64,000 bases of DNA. Source: Saccharopolyspora phatthalungensis. GTDB taxonomy: Bacteria; Actinomycetota; Actinomycetes; Mycobacteriales; Pseudonocardiaceae. This document shows, piece after piece, positions 38,135-48,087 of this stretch. The translations under genes and the position numbers were made by a program. Location of the stretch: assembly GCF_014203395.1 (NCBI RefSeq), contig NZ_JACHIW010000001.1, positions 3,517,501-3,581,500 of the forward strand, written 5' to 3'. Every line of letters begins with the position of its first letter. Position 1 is the first letter of the stretch. The notes beneath the pieces were generated by a model. That model made no database searches. It saw only the letters and a list, made by a program, of their open reading frames with translations, and was not told the DNA's origin.

Positions 38135-39293
38135 CCGGTGCCGTGGGCTTTGCGATCAGTTGTCTGCGATGCTTGGTGAACAGCTTGGGGTTGTTCATCG
38201 CCAGGACACCGGTGGTCTCGTCCTCGCGGTGGAACGTCGCTACGAAGCGGCGATCGTCCGGGGCTCCGTCGACGATCGCGATCCGGTCGGTCGGGCGCGC
38301 GTGTCCGGCGAACTGAATTCGGACTCCGTACTGCTCCGACCAGAAGTACGGCACCGACGTGAAGTTCGCCGTTGTGCGTCCGGCGAGGAGGTTGCGGACC
38401 GCCGTCGCCGGTTGTTCCATCGCCGTCGTCCAGTGCTCGAACCGCTGAGCTCCGTTAGGGGTGCGGTAGCTGGCCACGTCCCCCACGGCTACCACGTTCG
38501 GCAGGTCGGTGACGCCCCCGGCGTCGCACTGCACGCCGTTCGACACCGTCAGGCCCGAGCCGTGCAGCCAGTCGGTGTTCGGGCGCGCGCCGATGCCGAC
38601 CACCACCACGTCGGCCGGCAGGACGGTGCCGTCGGTCAGCTCCACCGCCGTGACCCGCTGTTCTCCGTGCAGTCGCTCAACCCCCGTTCCGCAGAGCAGC
38701 CGCACGCCGTGGTCCGCGTGCAGGGCCGCGCACACCGCGCCGAGCTTGGGGCCGACGACGGGCGCGAGCGGCACTTCCAGCGCCTCCACCACGGTGACGT
38801 CGAGGCCGAGGTTCCGGCACGTCGATGCGACCTCGGCGCCGACGAAACCGGCGCCGACGATCACCGCCTTCGCTCCCGGGCGCAGATCGTCGCGCAACGC
38901 CAGCGCGTCGTCGAGCGTGCGCAGGGTGTGTACCCCCGGCGGGATGGCTGGCAGCGTCTTCGGGGTCGCGCCGGTCGCGATCACCACGCCGTCGGCCTGG
39001 CAACGCGTGCTGTCGTCAAGTTCGATCACACCGTCGCTTGGCGCCAGTGCGACCGCTCGTCGGCCCAGGCGCCAAGTCGCGGCTACCTCCGCGAGATCGG
39101 TTTCCTCAGCCAGTGCAAGGTCTTTCGCGCCGAGGCCGCCGGACAAGAAATCCTTCGACAGCGGCGGTCGGTCGTAAGGGCGGTGGGTTTCTTCGCCGAT
39201 CAGCTCGATCCGGCCTTCGAAACCCTGCGCGCGCAGCTCTTGCGCCGCTCGCCAGCCGGCCAGCGACGCGCCGACGATCGCGACCGCCCTCAT
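38127..39293 (-). CDS. Ferredoxin reductase (FAD/NAD(P)H) of a Rieske oxygenase system
   Basis: 388 residues with FAD motif AIVGASLAGWRAAQELR at the N-terminus, NAD motif VIVGAGFVGAEVAS near residue 145, and NVVAVGDVASY near residue 270. Member of the family that reduces Rieske-type [2Fe-2S] ferredoxins. ATG 39293 overlaps the stop of the ferredoxin gene (ATGA), so both are made together. With the oxygenase at 42390 they form a complete three-component system. Substrate inferred below. Confidence 0.9.
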   Translation of the reverse strand: MRAVAIVGASLAGWRAAQELRAQGFEGRIELIGEETHRPYDRPPLSKDFLSGGLGAKDLALAEETDLAEVAATWRLGRRAVALAPSDGVIELDDSTRCQADGVVIATGATPKTLPAIPPGVHTLRTLDDALALRDDLRPGAKAVIVGAGFVGAEVASTCRNLGLDVTVVEALEVPLAPVVGPKLGAVCAALHADHGVRLLCGTGVERLHGEQRVTAVELTDGTVLPADVVVVGIGARPNTDWLHGSGLTVSNGVQCDAGGVTDLPNVVAVGDVASYRTPNGAQRFEHWTTAMEQPATAVRNLLAGRTTANFTSVPYFWSEQYGVRIQFAGHARPTDRIAIVDGAPDDRRFVATFHREDETTGVLAMNNPKLFTKHRRQLIAKPTAPVS

Positions 39294-39604
39294 GCGACTT
39301 CCTGCGCTTCGGTCTCGACGTAGATCATCCCGTCCGCGACCGCGACCGGGTAGGTCTGCACCGGACGCTTCGCCGGCAGCCCGCACGGTAGGCCCGTGCG
39401 CAGGTCGAATGCCGCCGCGTGCAGCGGGCACTCCACCCGGCAGTCCTCCACCCAGCCCTCGGACAGCGAAGCGTCCTGATGGCTGCAGGTGTCGTCGATG
39501 GCGTAGAGATCGCCATCCACGTTGAACACCGCTATGGGGACATGCGCCTCGATGCGAACGGACTCGCCGGGCGGCAATTCGGACAGGGGGCAGGCTTGAA
39601 ACAT
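39290..39604 (-). CDS. Rieske [2Fe-2S] ferredoxin
   Basis: 104 residues. The Rieske cluster ligands are C-x-H and C-x2-H: DDTCSHQDASLSEG and RVECPLHAAAFD. ATG 39604 follows GGAGGT. Passes electrons from the reductase encoded next to the ring- or amine-demethylating oxygenase. In many betaine-degrading bacteria a single GbcB flavoprotein does this; here separate ferredoxin and reductase genes would replace it. Confidence 0.9.
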   Translation of the reverse strand: MFQACPLSELPPGESVRIEAHVPIAVFNVDGDLYAIDDTCSHQDASLSEGWVEDCRVECPLHAAAFDLRTGLPCGLPAKRPVQTYPVAVADGMIYVETEAQEVA

Positions 39605-39940
39605 CAAGGACCTCCGTTGCGCTATCCAGAACACGGAGTGCAATGCGCAACAATGTGCGGCTCGGGTCCCGGGCGCGTCAAGAGGATCGCGGTACTTTTT
39701 TGATGTTTCGCGCGACACACCCTTCAGCGTTAGCCGCGTGTTGGCACGGACACGCCGCCGAGGCGTCCATCCGTGTTACACGGCCAAAAATCCGGCCGCG
39801 CGCTCTTGACGGGCCCGGGGGCTTCCGGCGACCGTGTTGCTCGTAACGAAACTTGGCGCGCATCGCGCAACATCCCCCTGCTGCTTCTGGAGCCGGTGTC
39901 CTCGTGCTGCCGGCGTCGACGCACCCACCCAGGAGGCCTC
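39605..39940. promoter_or_regulatory. Divergent control region of the betaine/Rieske cluster
   Basis: 336 bases between the minus-strand ferredoxin pair and the plus-strand oxidase gene. It carries a seven-base motif three times: GTTGCGC at 39616-39622 and its complement GCGCAAC at 39645-39651 and 39865-39871. The first two form an inverted pair beside the ferredoxin start and the third is 70 nt before the oxidase ATG, a layout suiting one regulator acting on both promoters. No RNA structure was recognised. Confidence 0.5.
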
Positions 39941-42379
39941 ATGGGCAACCAACCCCGCGTGGTCGTCATCGGAGCCGGAATCGTCGGCTGTGCTCTCGCC
40001 GACGAGCTCACCGAACGCGGCTGGACCGACGTCACCGTCCTCGAACAGGGGCCGCTGTTCGCCACCGGCGGCTCCACCTCCCACGCGCCGGGCCTGGTTT
40101 TCCAGGCCAACCCGTGCAAGACCATGACCCGGTTCGCGGCTTACACCGCGGCCAAGTACCGCAACCTCGACCTCGACGGCGAGTGGTGTTTCCGCCAGCT
40201 TGGCGGGCTTGAGGTGGCCGGTTCGGCGGCGCGGTGGGACGAGGTCAAGCGGCGGCACGGTTGGCTCACCTCGTGGGGCGTCGAAAGCCACCTGCTCGGC
40301 CCCGCCGAGTGCGTCGAAATGCACCCGCTGGTGGATGTCGCGCGAATCCACGGGGGGCTGCACATTCCTACCGATGGGCTGGCCAAGCCGGTGCGCGCCG
40401 CCGAGGCGCAGGCGCGGCGCGCGATGGCGCGGGGCGCGCGGTTCCTGCCCGGGCAGCGCGTTGTCTCCATCGCGCGCGGCGACGGGCGAGTGTCCGCGGT
40501 CGTGACCGAGCAGGACCGGTTCCCCGCCGACATCGTCATCTCCTGCGTCGGCATGTGGGGGCCGCGCATCGGTGCGCTGGTGGACCTGGACATACCGCTG
40601 GTGCCGATGGCGCACCAGTACGCCAAGACCGGGACGCTGGCCGACATCGCCGGGCGCAACGATGAGCGCGCCGAGGCCGGACTGCCGATCCTGCGACACC
40701 AGGACGGCGACCTGTACTTCCGGGAACACGTCGACCGCATCGGCATCGGTTACTACGGGCACCGACCAATGACGGTGGACCCCGCCGAGATCCGCGCCCC
40801 GGGACAGACCTCGGTGATGCCGTCGATCGAGCCGTTCACCGCCGAAGACTTCCGGCCGGGGTGGGAGGAAGCCGTTTCGCTGCTGCCGGCACTCGCCCAA
40901 ACCGAGGTCGTCGAAGGAATCAACGGGCTGTTCTCCTTCACCTCGGACGGGATGCCGCTGCTCGGCGAACATCCCGACCTGCGCGGATTCTGGGTTGCCG
41001 AGGCCGTGTGGATCACGCACTCGGCCGGGGTGGCTCGGGCGATGGCGCAGTGGCTCGTCGACGGGCAGCCGGAAGAGTCCCTGCATTCGTGCGATCTCAA
41101 CCGGTTCGAGTCCGCCCAGCGCAGCCCCGAGTACGTGCATGCGCGCAGCAGCCGAAGCTTCATCGAGGTCTACGACATCCTGCACCCGCTCGAACCCGGG
41201 CAGGAGCCGCGGCCGATGCGGACGAGCCCGTTCTACGAGCAGCAGCAAGAACTCGGCGCGGAATTCCTCGAAGCCGCGGGTTGGGAGCGCCCGCACTGGT
41301 ACGCGGCCAACGCCGGGCTGCCGGAGGTCGAGGAAGTGCCCGCCCGCGGTGCCTGGGCCTCGCGGTTCTGGTCGCCGATCGCCGGGGCCGAAGCGCTGGT
41401 CACCCGCAAGCGGGTCGCGCTGTTCGACATGACCCCGCTCAAACGGCTGGAAGTCACCGGGCCCGGCGCGCTGGAATTCCTGCAGTGGCTGACCACCAAC
41501 CAGCTCGCGAAGAAACCCGGTTCGGTCACCTACACGCTGTCGCTGAACGCCGCCGGTGGCGTGCGCAGCGATCTGACCGTGGCGCGATTGTCCGAGCAGC
41601 GCTTCCAGGTCGGCGCCAACGGGAACCTCGACCTGGACTGGATGCGGCGGCAGCTGCCCGAAGACGGCCGCGTCCAGGTCCGGGACATCACCGGCGCAAC
41701 CTGCTGCGTCGGTGTCTGGGGCCCGCTGGCGCGTGCGCTCGTGCAGTCCCTGACCAGCACCGACTTCTCCCACGAAGGCTTCCGCTTCTTCCGGAACAAG
41801 GCCGCGTTCATCGGCGGCGTCCCGGTGACCGCGATGCGACTGTCCTATGTGGGCGAACTTGGCTGGGAGCTCTACGCCGAGGCAGACCAGGGGCGCAAGC
41901 TGTGGGACGTGCTGTGGGACGCCGGGCAGGAGCACGGCGTCATCGCCGCCGGTCGGAGCGCCTTCAACAGCCTGCGGCTGGAGAAAGGCTATCGGTCGTG
42001 GGGCGCGGACATGACCACCGAGCACGATCCGTTCGAGGCCGGTGTCGGCTTCGCGGTCCGGATGGACAAGGACTTCCTGGGCCGGGCGGCGCTGGAGGGG
42101 CGGGAGGCCCGGCGCAAGCTGAGCCCACTGTTGATCAAGGACCGGACGTCCGTGGTCATGGGATCCGAACCCGTGCACGCGGGCGGGGCACCGGTCGGTT
42201 ACGTCACCAGCGCGGCATACGGCTACAGCATCGGCGAAAGCATCGCGTACGCCTGGTTGCCCTCTTCGCACGCAGTGCCCGGCACCCCCGTGGAGATCGA
42301 GTACTTCGGCGAGAAGGTGCCCGCGGTGGTCGCCGAGGAGCCGCTGTTCGACCCCGAGATGAAGCGTTTGCGCAGTTGA
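39941..42379 (+). CDS. Dimethylglycine oxidase/dehydrogenase-like, FAD + GcvT-like domains
   Basis: 812 residues. N-terminal D-amino-acid-oxidase-type FAD domain (VVVIGAGIVGCALADELTERG region, ATGGSTSHAPGLVFQ where the flavin-linked His is expected) followed by a tetrahydrofolate-binding aminomethyltransferase domain from about residue 420 (LFDMTPLKRLEVTGPGA, WLTTNQL, GGVRSDLTV, SYVGELGWELYAE, RLEKGYRSWGADM). This matches dimethylglycine oxidase of Arthrobacter: demethylation of dimethylglycine to sarcosine with formation of methylene-THF. ATG 39941 follows AGGAGG. Sarcosine or a related methylamine cannot be excluded as substrate. Confidence 0.88.
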   Translation: MGNQPRVVVIGAGIVGCALADELTERGWTDVTVLEQGPLFATGGSTSHAPGLVFQANPCKTMTRFAAYTAAKYRNLDLDGEWCFRQLGGLEVAGSAARWDEVKRRHGWLTSWGVESHLLGPAECVEMHPLVDVARIHGGLHIPTDGLAKPVRAAEAQARRAMARGARFLPGQRVVSIARGDGRVSAVVTEQDRFPADIVISCVGMWGPRIGALVDLDIPLVPMAHQYAKTGTLADIAGRNDERAEAGLPILRHQDGDLYFREHVDRIGIGYYGHRPMTVDPAEIRAPGQTSVMPSIEPFTAEDFRPGWEEAVSLLPALAQTEVVEGINGLFSFTSDGMPLLGEHPDLRGFWVAEAVWITHSAGVARAMAQWLVDGQPEESLHSCDLNRFESAQRSPEYVHARSSRSFIEVYDILHPLEPGQEPRPMRTSPFYEQQQELGAEFLEAAGWERPHWYAANAGLPEVEEVPARGAWASRFWSPIAGAEALVTRKRVALFDMTPLKRLEVTGPGALEFLQWLTTNQLAKKPGSVTYTLSLNAAGGVRSDLTVARLSEQRFQVGANGNLDLDWMRRQLPEDGRVQVRDITGATCCVGVWGPLARALVQSLTSTDFSHEGFRFFRNKAAFIGGVPVTAMRLSYVGELGWELYAEADQGRKLWDVLWDAGQEHGVIAAGRSAFNSLRLEKGYRSWGADMTTEHDPFEAGVGFAVRMDKDFLGRAALEGREARRKLSPLLIKDRTSVVMGSEPVHAGGAPVGYVTSAAYGYSIGESIAYAWLPSSHAVPGTPVEIEYFGEKVPAVVAEEPLFDPEMKRLRS

Positions 42380-42389
42380 AAGGGACACC

Positions 42390-43511
42390 ATGACGACCAC
42401 GGACCAGGCGTCCAGCCTGATCTCGACGTTGCCCGGTCATTACTACACCGATCCCGAGCTGTTCTCCCTGGAACAGGACCGGATCTTCGGCGCGATGTGG
42501 TTCTGCGCCGTGCGCACCGCCGACCTGGCCGAGGCCGGGCAGTTCCGGACCGTCCAGGTGGGGCGGGAGAGCGTGCTGATCGCCAGGGGACGCGACGGCG
42601 GCCTGCGAGCGTTCCTGAACATCTGCCGGCACCGCGGCGCGCGGCTGTGCGTAGCGGACACCGGGCAGGTCAAGCGCGCGTTCCAATGCCCTTACCACGC
42701 CTGGACTTACGGTACCGACGGCAAGCTGATCGCGGCACCGAACCTCACTTCGATGCCGGACGTCGACCGGACGAAATACGGGCTGATCCCCGTCGCCCTA
42801 CGGGAATGGCTCGGCTACGCGTGGGTGTGCCTGGCCGACGAGCCGCCGTCCTTCGACGACACCGTGATCGCGGCCGTCTCCGGACGGCTCGGCGGCGACG
42901 ACGTGATCGGCGGCTACGGCGTGGACGGGCTCGCCCTGGGCCGCCGGATCAGCTATGACGTGCGGGCCAACTGGAAGCTGATCATCGAGAACTTCATGGA
43001 GTGCTACCACTGCGCCACGATCCATCCGGAACTCACCGAGGTCCTGCCGGAATTCGCCGACGGCTACGCCGCCCAGTACTACGTCGGCCACGGCGCCGAG
43101 TTCGGCGAGGACGTCGACGGGTTCACGGTGGACGGCAGCGGCGGGTTCGGGCGGCTGGAAGGCGTTGGCGACGAGCACGACCGCCGGTACTACGCGATCA
43201 CTGTCCGGCCCCAGGTGTTCCTGAACCTGGTGCCGGACCACGTGATCGTGCACCGGATGTTCCCGCTGGCCGCCGACCGCACGATCGTCGAGTGCGACTG
43301 GCTCTACGCGCCAGAGGTCGTGGAAGCGGGGCACGACGTGTCGCATTCGGTCGAGCTGTTCCACCGGGTCAACCAGCAGGACTTCGACGCCTGCGAACGC
43401 TGTCAACCGGCGATGAGTTCCCGCGCCTACGCCGACGGCGGCGTGCTGGTGCCCTCCGAACACCACATCGGCGAGTTCCACGACTGGCTGCGTGCCCAGT
43501 TGGAGCCCTGA
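42390..43511 (+). CDS. Rieske oxygenase alpha subunit (GbcA-like)
   Basis: 373 residues. Rieske ligands C79-x-H81 and C100-x2-H103 in NICRHRGARLC and FQCPYHAWTYG; mononuclear iron motif in NWKLIIENFMECYHCATIHPEL. Closest in pattern to oxygenases that N-demethylate quaternary amines (glycine betaine to dimethylglycine plus formaldehyde). It starts 10 nt after the dimethylglycine oxidase gene, so substrate-product logic and operon structure support the betaine assignment. It ends one base before the converging bioB stop. Confidence 0.87.
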   Translation: MTTTDQASSLISTLPGHYYTDPELFSLEQDRIFGAMWFCAVRTADLAEAGQFRTVQVGRESVLIARGRDGGLRAFLNICRHRGARLCVADTGQVKRAFQCPYHAWTYGTDGKLIAAPNLTSMPDVDRTKYGLIPVALREWLGYAWVCLADEPPSFDDTVIAAVSGRLGGDDVIGGYGVDGLALGRRISYDVRANWKLIIENFMECYHCATIHPELTEVLPEFADGYAAQYYVGHGAEFGEDVDGFTVDGSGGFGRLEGVGDEHDRRYYAITVRPQVFLNLVPDHVIVHRMFPLAADRTIVECDWLYAPEVVEAGHDVSHSVELFHRVNQQDFDACERCQPAMSSRAYADGGVLVPSEHHIGEFHDWLRAQLEP

Positions 43512-43512
43512 G

Positions 43513-44574
43513 TCAAGCGTTGGCCGGTTGGTCGGTGCCGACGCCGCGGCGGCGGATCGCGACTAGGTCGTGGCGGGCCGCCGGAAGGGTCTGCTCGTCG
43601 GTGCCTTCGACGATGAACCCCGCGTCGGCGATCATGTCCCGATCGTCCACACCGGACTGTCCCTCGCTGGTCAGGTAGTCGCCCAGGAAGATCGAGTTCG
43701 CGACTTGCAGCGCCAGGGGTTGCATGCCGCGCAGGTGGATCTCGCGGCCACCGGCCAGGCGGACCTCGACGTCCGGGAAGAAGAACCGGAACAGCGCCAG
43801 GATCCGCAGGCAGCGGATCGGGGTGAGGTGCCAGTCGGTGCCCAACGGGGTGCCCTCCATCGGGATGAGGAAGTTGATCGGCACCGAGTCCGGGTCTAGT
43901 TGGCGCAGCTCGAAGGCCATGTCCACGATGTCCGCATCGGACTCGCCCATGCCGAAGATCGCCCCGGAGCAGGGGGAGAGGCCCGCGCCGGTCGCCTGCC
44001 GCACGGTGTCGACCCGGTCGGCGAAGGTGTGCGTCGAGCAGATGTCGGCGTAGCGGGCCTCATTGGTGTTGAGGTTGTGGCTGTAGGCGTGCACCCCGGC
44101 CTGGCGCAGCCGGTCGGCCTGGCCTTCCCCGAGCAGACCCAGGCAGGCGCAGATCTCCACGTCCGGTTGCCGAGTCTTGATCGCCTCGATCATCTCGGCG
44201 ACCCGGCCGATGTCGCGCTGCCCGGGTCCGCGACCGCTGGCCACCAGGCAGATCCGCTTCGCACCGGCCTGCGCCGCCCGGTCGGCGGCCTCGGCGGCCT
44301 CATCGGGCTTGATCCACGAATATTTCAAGATGTCCGAGGAAGACCCCAGCCGCTGCGAGCAGTAGTTGCAGTCCTCGGGGCACAGCCCGCTTTTCAGGTT
44401 GATGATCGTGTTGAGCTTCACGCGACGGCCGAAGAAGTGCCGACGCACTCGCCCGGCGGCGGCCACCACGTCCAGCACGTCGAGGTCTTCGGTGAGCAGG
44501 GCGAGTGCCTCATCGCGGGTCGGCGCACTCCGGTCGAGTGCCTTCGCGACCAGCTCGTCCAGCGAGATCGTCAT
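43513..44574 (-). CDS. bioB: Biotin synthase
   Basis: Radical SAM enzyme that inserts sulfur into dethiobiotin. 353 residues; the SAM-cluster cysteines are C65, C69 and C72 in [14 protein letters not shown], and the [2Fe-2S] ligands lie in RICLVAS-, CACLGLL- and [14 protein letters not shown] blocks. Located 88 nt behind glyA on the same strand and so possibly in the gcvT-glyA transcript, an unusual place; other bio genes are not in the window. The C-terminus is slightly extended ([15 protein letters not shown]). Confidence 0.95.
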   Translation of the reverse strand: MTISLDELVAKALDRSAPTRDEALALLTEDLDVLDVVAAAGRVRRHFFGRRVKLNTIINLKSGLCPEDCNYCSQRLGSSSDILKYSWIKPDEAAEAADRAAQAGAKRICLVASGRGPGQRDIGRVAEMIEAIKTRQPDVEICACLGLLGEGQADRLRQAGVHAYSHNLNTNEARYADICSTHTFADRVDTVRQATGAGLSPCSGAIFGMGESDADIVDMAFELRQLDPDSVPINFLIPMEGTPLGTDWHLTPIRCLRILALFRFFFPDVEVRLAGGREIHLRGMQPLALQVANSIFLGDYLTSEGQSGVDDRDMIADAGFIVEGTDEQTLPAARHDLVAIRRRGVGTDQPANA

Positions 44575-44662
44575 GCCAAGAGCCTCGCCGACCCGCGATG
44601 GGGCGACAACGCCCCCGCCCTACAAGATCCACATCCGTGCTTTGTCGGGACAAGTCCTCACT

Positions 44663-45943
44663 TCAGAGGTTGGGGTACAGCGGGTGTTTCGCGGCGAGTG
44701 CTTCGACGCGGGCACGCAGCTTGGCGCTGGTGGTCTCGTCGAAGCCGGGCTTGAGCGCCTCGGCGATGATGTCGGCGACGTCGGTGAAGTCCTCCTTGCC
44801 GAAGCCGCGGGTGGCCAGCGCCGGGGTGCCGATCCGCAGCCCGGAGGTCACCATCGGCGGCCTGGGGTCGTTGGGCACCGCGTTGCGGTTGACCGTGATG
44901 CCGATCTCGTGCAACCGGTCCTCGGCCTGCTTGCCGTCCAGTTCGGAGTCGCGCAGGTCCACCAGCACCAGGTGCACATCGGTGCCGCCGGAGACCAGCT
45001 GCACCCCGGCCTTGCTGGCGTCGGCGGCCAGCAGCCGTTCGGCCAGGATCTGAGCGCCCTCCACGGTGCGGCGCTGCCGGTCGGCGAACTCCGGCGAGGC
45101 GGCGACCTTGAACGACACCGCCTTGCCGGCGATCACGTGCTCCAGCGGCCCGCCCTGCTGCCCCGGGAACACCGCGGAATTGAACTTCTTGGCGAACTCC
45201 TTGTCCGAGGACAGGATCACGCCACCGCGCGGGCCGCCGAGGGTCTTGTGGGTGGTGGTGGTGACGACGTGGGCGTGCGGCACCGGGTTGGGGTGCAGCC
45301 CGGCGGCGACCAGCCCGGCGAAGTGCGCCATGTCGACCATCAGGTAGGCGCCCACCTCGTCGGCGATCTCCCGGAACCGCTTGAAGTCCAGTTGCCGCGG
45401 GTACGCCGACCACCCCGCGATGATCAGCTGCGGCTTGGTCTCCCGCGCCAGCCGGGCGACCTCCTCCATGTCGACGCGGTGGTCGTCCGCCCGCACGTGG
45501 TAGGGCACCACGTTGTAGAGCTTGCCGGAGAAGTTGATCCGCATGCCGTGGGTGAGGTGGCCGCCGTGCGCCAGGTCCAGGCCCATGATGGTGTCGCCGG
45601 GCTTGAGCAGCGCGAACATCGCCGCCGCGTTGGCCTGTGCGCCGGAGTGCGGCTGGACGTTGGCGAAGGAGGCGCCGAAGAGCTCCTTGACCCGGTCGAT
45701 GGCCAGCTGCTCGACGACATCGACGTGCTCGCAGCCGCCGTAGTAGCGGCGGCCCGGGTAGCCCTCGGCGTACTTGTTGGTCAGCACCGAGCCCTGCGCC
45801 TCCAGGACGGCCTGCGGTGCGAAGTTCTCCGACGCGATCATCTCCAGCGTGGTCTGCTGGCGGTTGAGTTCGGCGCCGACCGCCGCCGCCACCTCGGGAT
45901 CCACCGCGGCCAGCTGGTCGTTGAACAGGTCCGGTGTCGACAT
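44663..45943 (-). CDS. glyA: Serine hydroxymethyltransferase
   Basis: PLP enzyme interconverting glycine plus methylene-THF and serine plus THF. 426 residues from ATG 45943 (AGGAGG upstream). PLP lysine in [16 protein letters not shown]; other blocks [20 protein letters not shown] and [20 protein letters not shown]. It lies 25 nt behind gcvT and shares its glycine riboswitch. With the betaine genes next door it would turn glycine and C1 units from betaine into serine. Confidence 0.97.
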   Translation of the reverse strand: MSTPDLFNDQLAAVDPEVAAAVGAELNRQQTTLEMIASENFAPQAVLEAQGSVLTNKYAEGYPGRRYYGGCEHVDVVEQLAIDRVKELFGASFANVQPHSGAQANAAAMFALLKPGDTIMGLDLAHGGHLTHGMRINFSGKLYNVVPYHVRADDHRVDMEEVARLARETKPQLIIAGWSAYPRQLDFKRFREIADEVGAYLMVDMAHFAGLVAAGLHPNPVPHAHVVTTTTHKTLGGPRGGVILSSDKEFAKKFNSAVFPGQQGGPLEHVIAGKAVSFKVAASPEFADRQRRTVEGAQILAERLLAADASKAGVQLVSGGTDVHLVLVDLRDSELDGKQAEDRLHEIGITVNRNAVPNDPRPPMVTSGLRIGTPALATRGFGKEDFTDVADIIAEALKPGFDETTSAKLRARVEALAAKHPLYPNL

Positions 45944-45968
45944 GGTGTTGCCTCCTGGTTCGATCTCG

Positions 45969-47072
45969 TCAGGCATTGCGGCGGTAGAACGGCAGCTCGA
46001 CGACCCGCACCGCGACGTTCGTGCCGCGGATGTCGACCTGCAATTGGGTGCCGGGTTCGCTGTGGTCTCGGTCGACGTAGGCCATCCCGATCGGATGGCC
46101 GAGGGTCGGGGACGGGGCGCCGCTGGTCACGACGCCGATCTCGGCGCCCTCGGCGTCCAGCACGCGGTAACCGTGCCGGGGCGCTCGGCGCTGCTGAGTG
46201 CTCAGCCCGACCAGCGTGCGTTCGGTGGGCTTCTCGGCGGCGCCGGCCAGCGCGGCCTTGCCGACGAAGTCGCCGGGCTTGTCGAGTTTGACTACCCGGC
46301 CGAGGTTGGCGTGGAACGGCGTCAGGTCGGCGGAGAGCTCGTTGCCGTACAGCGGCATGCCCGCCTCCAGCCGCAGCGTGTCGCGGCAGGACAACCCGGC
46401 GGGCCGCAGGCCGTGCGGCGCGCCGGACTCGGTCAGGGCCTGCCAGACCGCCTCGGCGTCGCCGGGCGCGGTGAACAGCTCGAAGCCGTCCTCGCCGGTG
46501 TAACCGGTGCGCGCCAGCAGCACGTCCTTGCCCGCGACCTGGCTGCGGTAGCCCGCGTAGTACTTGACCTCGGCGAGGTCGGTGTCAGTCAGCGGCGCGA
46601 GGATGGCGACCGCGTTGGGGCCCTGCACCGCGATCAGCGCGTAGTCGGCGGAGACGTCGTGGTGCTCGGCGTCGAAGCCGCTGACCCGCTCGGCCAGTTC
46701 GGCGGAGACCACGGCGGCGTTCGCCGCGTTGGCCACCACCAGGAACTCCTGCTCGCCGAGCCGGTAGACGATCAGGTCGTCGAGCACGCCCCCGGCGGCG
46801 TTGCACATCATCGTGTAGCGGGCGCGGCCGGGCTTGATCGCGGACGCGTTCGCGACCAGTGCGTAATCCATCGCCTCGGCGGCCTGCGGCCCGCTGATCC
46901 GGATCTCACCCATGTGGGTCAGGTCGAACAGGCCGGCGCCGTTGCGCACCGCGTTGTGCTCGGCGGTGTCACCGGAGTAGCGCAAGGGCATCCGCCAGCC
47001 GGCGAATTCGGTGAACGTCGCCCCGAGGGCTTCGTGCACGTGGTGCAAGGGCGTCTGTCGTGGCGACGACAT
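45969..47072 (-). CDS. gcvT: Aminomethyltransferase (glycine cleavage T protein)
   Basis: Transfers the aminomethyl carbon from lipoyl-GcvH to THF, releasing ammonia. 367 residues with [24 protein letters not shown] start ([20 protein letters not shown]), [25 protein letters not shown] and [14 protein letters not shown]. GcvH and GcvP are not in the window. ATG 47072 follows AGGAGGAG. First gene behind the tandem glycine riboswitch. Confidence 0.96.
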   Translation of the reverse strand: MSSPRQTPLHHVHEALGATFTEFAGWRMPLRYSGDTAEHNAVRNGAGLFDLTHMGEIRISGPQAAEAMDYALVANASAIKPGRARYTMMCNAAGGVLDDLIVYRLGEQEFLVVANAANAAVVSAELAERVSGFDAEHHDVSADYALIAVQGPNAVAILAPLTDTDLAEVKYYAGYRSQVAGKDVLLARTGYTGEDGFELFTAPGDAEAVWQALTESGAPHGLRPAGLSCRDTLRLEAGMPLYGNELSADLTPFHANLGRVVKLDKPGDFVGKAALAGAAEKPTERTLVGLSTQQRRAPRHGYRVLDAEGAEIGVVTSGAPSPTLGHPIGMAYVDRDHSEPGTQLQVDIRGTNVAVRVVELPFYRRNA

Positions 47073-47189
47073 GGGTGAGACTCCTCCTGGTGGGCGCCGG
47101 TCGGCAGTCGAGGGCCGGTCAGCTCACTGCGCCCAACCTTATCGGGGGCGCCTCGACCCCGGCCTGCGCGGGCTTGCGCTGGTCGGGCG

Positions 47190-47382
47190 GTCTCCCCGGA
47201 GTCATTGGCCTGAGAGTTTCACCACCCTCCAGGGGGTGGTTTGCACCGTGGGCGAGAAGCGTGCGCTTCTGCTTTTCTCCGTGTCGCCTGGTGCCGTGCG
47301 GTGCCGGTGCCTGAGAGTTTGCTGGGGAGTATTGCTCCTTCGGCGCTCCGCCCCCGGAGGAGTCGGAGTCTCTCCCGCACGA
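47190..47382 (-). promoter_or_regulatory. Tandem glycine riboswitch
   Basis: The minus strand shows two consecutive glycine aptamers. The first starts GCGGGAGAGACTCC near 47380 and contains GCCGAAGGAGCAA and CTCTCAGGCACC; the second contains GGAGAAAAGC, a CCACCCCC/GGGTGGT stem and again ACTCTCAGGCCAAT near 47200. The repeated CTCTCAGGC-type elements and their spacing are the class signature. It lies 118 nt before gcvT and normally turns the gene on when glycine is abundant. Confidence 0.92.
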
Positions 47383-47484
47383 CGTCATCGGCGCGGTATT
47401 CGATTGTGCGAACAGGACGCTACGAACCGAACGTGACCCAGTCAACCGGACGGGCGAGTGATCTCGAACCGACTTGCGGCGAAG

Positions 47485-47502
47485 TTCTGAAAAAGTTCAG
47501 AA
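47485..47502. promoter_or_regulatory. Operator palindrome of the antitoxin-like gene
   Basis: TTCTGAA-AAAG-TTCAGAA is a perfect 7-4-7 palindrome overlapping CAGAAT (47498-47503), a -10-like box 6 nt before the ATG at 47510. Typical layout for autorepression of a leaderless antitoxin gene. Confidence 0.55.
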
Positions 47503-47509
47503 TGGGGTC

Positions 47510-47971
47510 ATGCGTGAGGTGCAGTGGAGCGAAGTGCAGCGCGACCCTAAGGGAGTCGCCGAATTAGTCGATCAAGGCGATGTGCGGATCCGCCGTCGGG
47601 ACGGTGCGCCGCTCATCCTCACCCGCGAGGACCGGACCGTCGGCGCTTCGGAAGGTGCCGCGACGGCGGCGCGCGCGGTTCGCGCCGCGTTCAAACACTT
47701 GTCGCCGGACGAGCTGATCGACATGCTCTCCGAGGAGTTCCCCTGGGTGGCCCTGCTGCCATCCGGTGAACGCTCCGAATTCGCCCTGGATTTCGCGCAA
47801 ACCTTCCGCGCGTCCGCGGAACTCGGAAGCTGGGCTCCGCTCAGCCAGACCGTGCATGAATGGAAGGCGACAGCACTCGTCTACACCGATCCCGAACTGG
47901 TCAAGCGCCTAAGTGGGCCGATAGAGGGTGACTATGGCCCGGTGCCTCCGCCGGAAGGGGTCGACGAGTGA
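47510..47971 (+). CDS. Phd/YefM-like antitoxin with C-terminal extension (orphan)
   Basis: 153 residues. The N-terminal 50 residues follow the prevent-host-death pattern (REVQWSEVQRDPKGVAELVDQGDVRIRRRDGAPLILTRED, here split: SEVQRDPKGVAELVD and VRIRRRDGAPLILTR). The remaining 100 residues (EEFPWVALLPSGERSEFALDF, SQTVHEWKATALVYTDPEL, PLGPVPPPE-like end) form the extension of a family common in Streptomyces relatives. No toxin gene follows, so it is an orphan or acts only as a DNA-binding protein. Leaderless start inferred. Confidence 0.75.
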   Translation: MREVQWSEVQRDPKGVAELVDQGDVRIRRRDGAPLILTREDRTVGASEGAATAARAVRAAFKHLSPDELIDMLSEEFPWVALLPSGERSEFALDFAQTFRASAELGSWAPLSQTVHEWKATALVYTDPELVKRLSGPIEGDYGPVPPPEGVDE

Positions 47972-48087
47972 CGCCGAAGCGCGGAGACCGAAGCGGACGG
48001 AGTGAGCTTGCGGAGTGCTCGGCTGATTCGTGCCCGTTTTGTCGGTAGCCTGGTGACAGCCGTGACTCCGATCCGCCGGGAGCGACG

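Noticed and set aside
39776..42400. 874-codon open frame opposite the dimethylglycine oxidase gene
   Set aside because: Same antisense effect; the plus-strand gene has full family motifs and a ribosome binding site.
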